Of a DNA stretch of 11,285 nt, positions 6,802 to 11,285 are shown one piece after another. The first letter of the stretch is position 1, and each line of letters begins with the position of its first letter. The DNA comes from CAYYFV01 sp965660075 (GTDB lineage: Bacteria > Patescibacteriota > Gracilibacteria > UBA1369 > GCA-2718715). Where the stretch lies: positions 1 through 11,285 of the forward strand of contig CBFHYO010000057.1 of the NCBI GenBank assembly GCA_965660075.1, given 5' to 3'. The notes below the pieces were generated by a model. It saw only the letters and a list, made by a program, of their open reading frames with translations, searched no databases and was not told the origin of the DNA. The position numbers and the translations under genes are program-made.

Positions 6802-8196
6802 ATGCAAATTAAGGAATTTATTTCTATACGTCAAGAAAAACACTTAGAAGAATTATTTGAATTTTTAAGATTTCCATCTGTCTCAACAGATCCAGCATAT
6901 AAGCAGGGTATTTTGGATTGTGCAAATTTTTTGCACACTGAGCTTTCGAGGCTTGGTTGTAACAAAGTCGAGGTGTTGGATACCCCTGGCCACCCAATTG
7001 TATATGCAGAACGAATTTTAGACCCGAGTTTTCCAACAGTTCTCGTGTACGGTCATTACGATGTTCAGCCTGCAAAGCTGATTGACGGCTGGGACACCGA
7101 CCCGTTTGAACCTGTAATCAAAGATGATAAAATATTTGCTCGTGGCGCTGCAGATGATAAAGGTCAAGTGTGGTTGCAACTTAAGGCGCTTGAGTATTTT
7201 AATGAATTTTCTGAGAATGATTTAAAAGTAAATCTGAAGTTTTTATACGAAGGAGAAGAGGAATCTGGTTCCGAAAACCTAGATAACTTTATTATCCAAA
7301 ACAAACAAATGCTTGAGTGCGATGTAGTACTTATTAGTGATACTTCTATTATTGCTAACAATGTTCCATCAATTTCTGTTTCTAAGCGAGGATTGGCTAG
7401 TTTAGAAGTAGAAGTGATTGGGCCTAACCGCGATGTACATTCTGGGATTTATGGTGGTGTTTTGGCTAATCCAATTGTCGTTTTGTCGCAAATTATAGCT
7501 GAATGTCGAAATGCAAAAGGGCAGGTGAGCATTCCGGGTTTTTATGACAATGTACAAAATTATAGTACAGAACATAGAGCTGTGTTTAGGCAAGCACACG
7601 ATTTAATGACTAGCTACAAGGATCTTGCAAAAGATATGGATTTATCTAAAACTGTCTCCGAATTTGGCTTTACTGGTTATGAATCTACATCTATCAGACC
7701 AACTTTCGAAGTCAATGGCATGTGGGGAGGTTATATGGATACTGGCGTTAAAACTATAATTCCACACAAAGCAACTGCCAAAATCACAATGCGATTAGTG
7801 GAAAACCAAAATCCACAAAGAATTTTAGATTTGGCTAAAAAACATATTCTATCTAGAGATCTGCAGGGGTGCACGGTTAATGTGGTTTTTGGAGATGCCG
7901 CACAGGCTTATTCTAATAGCTTGGACTCACAGTTGTACAAAGCTGGTGAATTAGCTATGCAAAATACTTTTGGAGTAAAACCTATTCCAACTTTGGATGG
8001 TGGAAGTATTCCGGTTGGGGAGAGTTTTAAAAGAATTATGGGTAAAGAGACTCTTTTTCTTGGTTTTGGACTCGAAGAAGACAATATTCATTCACCAAAT
8101 GAGTCTTTTGGAATATTTAATTTTAACAAGGGGATTGAAACTATTATCGAATTTTTTAAAATAGTTTCAGCTAAAGGGCTAGATATTGCCAATTAA
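6802..8196 (+). CDS. M20-family zinc dipeptidase (carnosinase/PepV-like)
   Basis: This is a cytoplasmic metallopeptidase of family M20 that hydrolyses dipeptides or short peptides with two zinc ions. With the ATG at 6802 it has 464 residues, the normal length. Metal-binding and catalytic residues follow the family order: His85 and Asp87 in GHYDVQP, Asp118 in GAADDKG (the bridging ligand), the catalytic Glu153 and ligand Glu154 in EGEEESGS, Asp180 in ISDTS, and His430 in EEDNIHSPNE. DVHSGIYGG (211-219) carries the conserved dimerisation-domain His213. The N-terminus (FLRFPSVSTDP) matches how these enzymes usually begin. A TTG start 57 bp upstream would add a hydrophobic tail running through the divergent gene and is rejected. 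There is no Shine-Dalgarno sequence. TAACTT at 6788-6793 could be a -10 for a leaderless message. Substrate is not known; peptide scavenging is inference. Confidence 0.93.
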   Translation: MQIKEFISIRQEKHLEELFEFLRFPSVSTDPAYKQGILDCANFLHTELSRLGCNKVEVLDTPGHPIVYAERILDPSFPTVLVYGHYDVQPAKLIDGWDTDPFEPVIKDDKIFARGAADDKGQVWLQLKALEYFNEFSENDLKVNLKFLYEGEEESGSENLDNFIIQNKQMLECDVVLISDTSIIANNVPSISVSKRGLASLEVEVIGPNRDVHSGIYGGVLANPIVVLSQIIAECRNAKGQVSIPGFYDNVQNYSTEHRAVFRQAHDLMTSYKDLAKDMDLSKTVSEFGFTGYESTSIRPTFEVNGMWGGYMDTGVKTIIPHKATAKITMRLVENQNPQRILDLAKKHILSRDLQGCTVNVVFGDAAQAYSNSLDSQLYKAGELAMQNTFGVKPIPTLDGGSIPVGESFKRIMGKETLFLGFGLEEDNIHSPNESFGIFNFNKGIETIIEFFKIVSAKGLDIAN

Positions 8197-8250
8197 TCCT
8201 TTTTGTTGTTTGGGGTGATGCTTTTTTATTAATTTTCTCGTGTTTAGGGG

Positions 8251-8278
8251 TTGACAAGAAAAATAGTTATGCTAAAGT
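8251..8278 (+). promoter_or_regulatory. Promoter-like sequence in the M20-MFS gap
   Basis: A perfect -35 hexamer TTGACA (8251-8256) is followed by a 16-bp spacer and TAAAGT (8273-8278), four of six matches, preceded by TGC (8270-8272) as an extended -10. A transcript would begin near 8285, in a run of six G, 117 bp upstream of the MFS ATG, and pass straight into the hairpin at 8294-8351. It may therefore serve a short RNA or a leader-controlled MFS transcript. Confidence 0.55.
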
Positions 8279-8293
8279 GCAGTGGGGGGATTA

Positions 8294-8351
8294 GCAAGAA
8301 GTTGGTTAGTTCAGACTCGCAGTAATGATAGTAGGCTGACCAGCTTTTTGC
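8294..8351 (+). terminator. 16-bp hairpin, probable intrinsic terminator/attenuator or small structured RNA
   Basis: The left arm at 8294-8309 (GCAAGAAGTTGGTTAG) pairs fully with the right arm at 8336-8351 (CTGACCAGCTTTTTGC): 13 Watson-Crick pairs and 3 G-U pairs, around a 26-base loop. The inner stem is followed by TTTTTGCCTTTT and preceded by AGCAAGAA, the usual layout of an intrinsic terminator. It may simply end M20 transcription. However, it starts about 9 bases after the predicted start site of the promoter at 8251-8278, so it could also terminate a short RNA of about 65 bases or attenuate the MFS gene. The loop and stem match no riboswitch I know. Confidence 0.5.
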
Positions 8352-8401
8352 CTTTTATATTTCTCTATATGTGTTAGGATTAAATGTATTAAGTCGACAC
8401 A

Positions 8402-9592
8402 ATGAAAAACATTATCTTAAGTTTCGCAGCCAAATTACTTTATGGCTTACACTGGTTCTCTCCAGTTGTTTTACTTTATTTTAACGATATAATTGGCCTT
8501 AGTGTAAAAGAATTTTTCTTTTTACAGGCTTATTTTAATTTCTGTGTTTTTGCACTAGAAATACCTACTGGTTACATTGCAGATAAAGTGTCTCGTAAAC
8601 TTTCTTTGTTGCTTTCTGGTGTGTGTGCTTGTTTAGGACTGTATCTAATGCATATTGCCTATGGACTTACACATGTAATAATAGCCGAGACATTCCTTGC
8701 TTTACATGTCGCTTTAAACTCTGGTGCATTCGAAAGCTTGTTTTTTGATTATCATGATAAATCTAAAGACAAACAATTAAAGAAAAAATATACTAAACAC
8801 TTAAGCTATTTTAACAATATATTTTTAGTTGGGATTTTAATGTCGACCTTATTGGGTTCGATTTTGGCTGCATATATTGGTTTAGAGTACATTTATTTAC
8901 TAACATTAATAACTGCTGTTTTTGCAACTGTTTGTGTATATTTTATGCAAGATATTAAAGCTAATGATTCAAATCCCGAGGTAGATCGTAATAAAAATAT
9001 TTTCAAGTCTGTGATGGATGTTTTATATTCTAAAAAAACAGTGCTAATGCTTGCGTTAGATTTAGCACTAGTCCCAGCTGTAGCTTTTATGGGTATTTGG
9101 TTGTACCAACCATTTTTAATTTCTTTTGAGGTTTCTGTATTACTATTTGGTGTTGTGCATGCTGGAATGGTTGTGTGTCAGATTTTGATAAATTATTTTG
9201 TAAATCACTTTAAAGGAAGTTTAAGAACGTATGTGCAAAACACCCAAATTTTGTTGACTGCTTTGTTTGTAATTTTGGCTTTTAGCCCATTTGTTTTGTT
9301 ATCAAGTATATGTTTAATGCTTATTGTTGGAATCGGTATGACTCGTGGTACTTATTTGAATGCAGAGCTACAGTCGCATTTGGACTCTAGTTTTAGATCT
9401 ACTTTTTTCTCGGGAGTGAGTATGTTGAATCAATTAGCCCGCATGGTTATTACTTTTTTACTCGGTTTCTTGGTTGCAATTTCTCCAAATTTCGCTGCAT
9501 TTGTAATGGCAGTGATTATGTTTATTTTATATTTTGTGTTTAATAAATACGAATCGCAAATGTTAGACTTAGAATCTAAAAAGATTATCTAG
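8402..9592 (+). CDS. MFS transporter, 12 transmembrane segments
   Basis: This is an inner-membrane permease of the major facilitator superfamily, 396 residues, the usual length for twelve helices. GYIADKVSRK (57-66), in the loop between helices 2 and 3, matches the family motif G-x-x-A-D-x-x-x-R-K, preceded by EIPTG. SGAFESLFFDY (107-117) matches the S-G-A-x-E-A-L-x-Y-D motif of helix 4 in many drug-proton antiporter relatives. A lysine-rich cytoplasmic loop (118-129) follows, and the central loop (about 184-204) is charged. The substrate cannot be told from sequence; export of a small hydrophobic compound is the commonest role of such relatives. The ATG has no Shine-Dalgarno sequence. Besides the distal promoter at 8251-8278, a weak TGT-TAGGAT (8372-8380) could give a leader of about 15 bases. 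Confidence 0.9.
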   Translation: MKNIILSFAAKLLYGLHWFSPVVLLYFNDIIGLSVKEFFFLQAYFNFCVFALEIPTGYIADKVSRKLSLLLSGVCACLGLYLMHIAYGLTHVIIAETFLALHVALNSGAFESLFFDYHDKSKDKQLKKKYTKHLSYFNNIFLVGILMSTLLGSILAAYIGLEYIYLLTLITAVFATVCVYFMQDIKANDSNPEVDRNKNIFKSVMDVLYSKKTVLMLALDLALVPAVAFMGIWLYQPFLISFEVSVLLFGVVHAGMVVCQILINYFVNHFKGSLRTYVQNTQILLTALFVILAFSPFVLLSSICLMLIVGIGMTRGTYLNAELQSHLDSSFRSTFFSGVSMLNQLARMVITFLLGFLVAISPNFAAFVMAVIMFILYFVFNKYESQMLDLESKKII

Positions 9593-9605
9593 CAAGGTAT
9601 TCTAA

Positions 9606-9635
9606 TTGCGGTTTTGGGCTTTGTGTAAGTATCAT
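9606..9635 (+). promoter_or_regulatory. Possible leaderless promoter for msrA
   Basis: TATCAT (9630-9635) matches five of six bases of the -10 consensus, and a poor -35 (TTGCGG, 9606-9611) lies 18 bp upstream. The predicted start site falls on or next to the A of the msrA ATG at 9642, so the message would lack a leader. The -10 is also the left arm of an inverted repeat. This is tentative because the -35 matches only three of six positions. Confidence 0.3.
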
Positions 9636-9648
9636 GTATCTATGATAC
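9629..9648. repeat. Perfect 7-bp inverted repeat covering the msrA start codon
   Basis: GTATCAT (9629-9635) and ATGATAC (9642-9648) are exact reverse complements, 6 bases apart. The right arm begins with the msrA ATG and the left arm holds the proposed -10 hexamer. It could be an operator for a dimeric repressor, since centre-to-centre spacing of about 13 bp is short but workable, or an RNA hairpin hiding the start codon. Several 7-bp repeats are expected by chance in this window. Confidence 0.35.
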
Positions 9649-10097
9649 AAGATGCATATTTAGCAGCGGGATGTTTTTGGGGAGTAGAAGATAAACTCTC
9701 TAATTTAAATGGTGTTTTAGAAACTAGTGTTGGATATACGGGGGGGACTTTAGAAGATCCTACTTATAGACTTGTATGTGGGGGAGATACTGGGCATGCC
9801 GAAACTGTACATGTTGTTTTTGATGATGATGTTGTGACTTTCAAAGATTTACTTAGATATTTTTTTGAAATACATGACCCAACCCAATTAAATCGACAAG
9901 GTTTTGATATTGGAGATAATTACCGTTCTGCTATTTTTTATGTTAATGACACACAAAAGCTTGAAGCTCAAGAACTTCTAAATGAAATAGGACCAGATTA
10001 TAACAATATGGTTGTAACTAATTTAGAAGAATTTAATGAGTTTTTTATGGCAGAGGAGTATCATCAAAAGTATTTAGCCAAAAAACGCCATGTATAA
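9642..10097 (+). CDS. msrA: Peptide methionine-S-sulfoxide reductase MsrA
   Basis: This enzyme repairs oxidised proteins by reducing the S-form of methionine sulfoxide, with thioredoxin or a similar donor. The ATG at 9642 gives 151 residues beginning MIQDAYLAAGCFWG, as usual for MsrA; a TTG at 9606 would add twelve residues with no family match. GCFWG (10-14) carries the catalytic Cys11, with Glu16 after it. GYTGG (31-35), TGHAE (50-54), DIGDNYRSAIFY (89-100) and YHQKYL (140-145) are further family motifs. The only other cysteine is Cys46 in VCGGDTGHAE; no C-terminal resolving cysteine is present, so Cys46 or an external thiol probably closes the cycle. No MsrB domain is fused. Its last 8 bp overlap the OsmC-like gene, so the two are translationally linked. 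Confidence 0.94.
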   Translation: MIQDAYLAAGCFWGVEDKLSNLNGVLETSVGYTGGTLEDPTYRLVCGGDTGHAETVHVVFDDDVVTFKDLLRYFFEIHDPTQLNRQGFDIGDNYRSAIFYVNDTQKLEAQELLNEIGPDYNNMVVTNLEEFNEFFMAEEYHQKYLAKKRHV

Positions 10098-10521
10098 TTT
10101 TCCAATAGAGTTTGAATTTTCATCCACTGCAAACGATAGATATTCTGATAATTGGTCTAGTGTAAGTTTTGAATATGAGGCAATTCATTGTGATATTCCA
10201 AAAAAGTTTAATGGAATGGGTAATGGATTTTCTCCAGAAGAACTTTTTGGATTAAGTTTATTAAATTGCTTTGTAGCAACTTTTAAATTTTACTGTATGA
10301 AGTCTGAATTAACTTTTGATAAATTAAAGGCTCGTGGAACATTAGTTGTCGATCGCAAAGATAATGGTAAGCCTGTTATGAAAAAATTCAATGTTGTTGT
10401 GACACTTTTTTCTGTTTCAGATGTTGTTTTAGCACAAAAGTTGTTTTTGGAGGCAGAGAAGAATTGTTTTGTTCTAAACTCTGTTAAGACAGAGTGTGAC
10501 TTTAGTTTAGTAATTTCTTAG
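10090..10521 (+). CDS. OsmC/Ohr-family thiol peroxidase-like protein
   Basis: Proteins of this family reduce organic hydroperoxides in the cytoplasm with a pair of reactive cysteines. The 143 residues contain the family core: FNGMGNGFSPEELFGLSLLNC (40-60), where the S-P-E-E-L-x-x-x-S-L-x-x-C helix carries the peroxidatic Cys60, and AEKNCFVLNSV (122-132) with the resolving Cys126. Spacing between the two cysteines (66 residues) is that of OsmC and Ohr. Cys69 and Cys136 are extra. It cannot be assigned to OsmC, Ohr or the YhfA-type branch by eye. Its ATG lies inside the end of msrA (8-bp overlap, different frame), with no Shine-Dalgarno sequence, so it probably depends on translation through msrA. 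The pairing with msrA points to an oxidative-stress unit. Confidence 0.85.
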   Translation: MYNFPIEFEFSSTANDRYSDNWSSVSFEYEAIHCDIPKKFNGMGNGFSPEELFGLSLLNCFVATFKFYCMKSELTFDKLKARGTLVVDRKDNGKPVMKKFNVVVTLFSVSDVVLAQKLFLEAEKNCFVLNSVKTECDFSLVIS

Positions 10522-10522
10522 T

Positions 10523-11140
10523 ATGAGTATGTTTTTTGAATTTCTAGAAGACGTCAAACAATATCGTAAACGTAACTTAGTTTATTTGATGATTACAATA
10601 GTGGTGTCTATTCTAATCTCTTTTGTTACTTGGTGGTTTCAGCAGCAAACTATTCATGATTTGCGTTTGAGACTACTTACAAATCAATCAAATTTACAAT
10701 CACAAATTACTCAATTTGAGCAGTCGGCAGATACTGTTCCAGAATTACAACAAGCCACATTGCAAATTTTAGATCGAATTGAATCTAAATTATCTGCAGA
10801 TGTATTGTCTTATAAATTTGAAAATTTAGACACAAAAGCTATCGCGGCTTTATGTGAATTAGAAGAGGGTGTTGATTTTTCTGATTTAGATTTGTATTAT
10901 TTTCAACCTTTTTATTCTGAATTAAATTTAGAACCAATTTTTGTTGTTAATAATTTAGATGAAGTTACCAGATTGGATTTAGACTCTTGTATATCTAAAA
11001 ACCAACTTTTTGAATTGGTAGTAGATCTAGATACTGTGATTTGGTTACCAATGTGTTATTTGAACAAACCAATTGAGGGAGAGGCTAATGATTGTTATGA
11101 GTTTATAAAAGAGTCATTTTTGAATCAACCACTTGATTAA
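10523..11140 (+). CDS. Single-pass membrane protein with coiled coil, unknown function
   Basis: This 205-residue protein is unrecognised. A positively charged N-terminus (KQYRKRN, 12-18) is followed by one hydrophobic helix at about 19-38 (ending FVTWWF), so the N-terminus should be inside and the rest outside the membrane. Residues about 40-90 are rich in Gln, Leu and charged residues and probably form a coiled coil. The remaining domain (about 91-205) is acidic, rich in Leu, Asp and Phe, with four cysteines (111, 156, 178, 191) that could form disulfides if exported. It starts one base after the OsmC-like gene's stop, so it is probably the third gene of the msrA cluster; a link to oxidative stress is inferred only from that. 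Its 3' end overlaps the convergent gene by 38 bp. Confidence 0.8.
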   Translation: MSMFFEFLEDVKQYRKRNLVYLMITIVVSILISFVTWWFQQQTIHDLRLRLLTNQSNLQSQITQFEQSADTVPELQQATLQILDRIESKLSADVLSYKFENLDTKAIAALCELEEGVDFSDLDLYYFQPFYSELNLEPIFVVNNLDEVTRLDLDSCISKNQLFELVVDLDTVIWLPMCYLNKPIEGEANDCYEFIKESFLNQPLD

Positions 11141-11285
11141 TTTGATCAATTATAAAACTTTGTCTACTTTCAACTGTGCCTTGTGGTACAACAACAAAGT
11201 TAGCTTCTAGTTGAGTTAGTGTTTCGTATATTACCTCTGATATATGTTTGGCTTGTGAGTTATTTTCACATCTGCCTTCGTCTTG
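11103..11285 (-). CDS. C-terminal 60 residues of a probable AAA_28/NadR-type ATPase, cut by the window edge
   Basis: The minus-strand frame is open from the window edge for 60 codons to a TAA at 11103-11105. The visible end reads R-C-E-N-N-S-Q-A-K-H-I-S-E-V, then ETLTQLEANFVVVPQGTVES, then R-Q-S-F-I-I-D-Q-I. That order matches the last helix and strand of AAA_28-type P-loop ATPases: a helix with E-A-x-x-I, then 'L-G-Y-x-x-V-x-V-P-x-x-S-V-E-E-R-x-x-F-I-L'. The nucleotide-binding part would lie to the right of the window, so the family call is provisional. A thymidylate-kinase-like protein is an alternative. It overlaps the membrane protein gene tail to tail by 38 bp. Confidence 0.55.
   Translation of the reverse strand, partial: QDEGRCENNSQAKHISEVIYETLTQLEANFVVVPQGTVESRQSFIIDQINQVVDSKMTLL

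Noticed and set aside
6824..7599. Three minus-strand open frames (6824-7075, 7164-7361, 7402-7599)
   Set aside because: All are opposite the M20 peptidase, whose active-site motifs fix the plus strand as coding.
8269..8325. An 18-codon open frame (ATG CTA ... TAA) as a leader peptide before the MFS gene
   Set aside because: Its ATG overlaps the -10 region and lies upstream of the predicted transcription start, so it would be untranslated from that promoter. Composition gives no sign of attenuation codons.
8285..8360. Possible tRNA or known riboswitch in the 8.3-kb gap
   Set aside because: No T-arm GTTCRANTC, no cloverleaf on either strand, and no recognisable fluoride, preQ1, guanidine or TPP core bases.
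9606..9641. TTG start extending MsrA by 12 residues
   Set aside because: The family N-terminus begins at the ATG at 9642, and the extension covers the putative promoter and left arm of the inverted repeat.
1286..11140. Alternative genetic code with TGA as Gly or Trp
   Set aside because: Every gene is continuous without in-frame TGA, and Trp and Gly are encoded by TGG and GGN, including the 1714-codon frame.
11142..11149. Palindrome TTGATCAA beyond the membrane gene as an operator
   Set aside because: It lies inside the minus-strand coding frame, and an 8-bp palindrome is expected by chance in sequence this AT-rich.

Overview
The window is AT-rich (about 30% G+C by eye) and densely coding. 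It holds nine complete or nearly complete protein genes and the 3' end of a tenth, read with the standard code: in-frame TGG is used for Trp and no TGA lies inside a gene. No tRNA, rRNA, IS element or CRISPR array was recognised. Three things together suggest a reduced bacterium of the Patescibacteria/CPR type. These are the short intergenic gaps, the complete absence of Shine-Dalgarno sequences, and a giant orphan gene beside small housekeeping genes. A sigma70-type promoter (TTGATA-17-TATAAT) argues against Bacteroidota, which use a different promoter consensus. The phylum assignment is inference, not proof.

Layout. Positions 1-1283 (+) carry an unrecognised protein, possibly with an ADP-ribosyltransferase-like fold, followed 8 bp later by the tRNA m7G46 methyltransferase TrmB. 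A strong extended -10 promoter at 1290-1318 then drives a 1714-residue orphan protein (1340-6484, +). A small hydrophilic minus-strand gene (6503-6775) lies convergent to the giant gene and divergent, across only 26 bp, from an M20-family dipeptidase (6802-8196, +). A 205-bp gap follows, the largest in the window. It contains a second strong promoter-like sequence and a 16-bp hairpin. Next comes an MFS transporter (8402-9592, +), then a tight cluster of MsrA, an OsmC-like thiol peroxidase and a single-pass membrane protein (9642-11140, +). The right edge holds the C-terminal part of a minus-strand gene whose end resembles AAA_28/NadR-type P-loop ATPases. It overlaps the membrane protein gene tail to tail.

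How the genes fit together. MsrA and the OsmC-like protein overlap by 8 bp and form an oxidative-damage unit: one repairs methionine sulfoxide and the other reduces organic peroxides. The M20 peptidase is a cytoplasmic zinc dipeptidase, suited to a cell living on imported peptides. The function of the giant protein is not recognisable. It looks mostly helical, contains a recurring K-Y-I-K-like motif, and ends in a compositionally different domain of about 200 residues.

Two automatic start choices look wrong. For the giant gene and msrA, the upstream TTG starts would place promoter-like or non-homologous sequence inside the protein; the downstream ATGs are preferred, as also for the M20 gene. 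Several genes appear to have very short or no leaders, which fits the lack of Shine-Dalgarno sequences.
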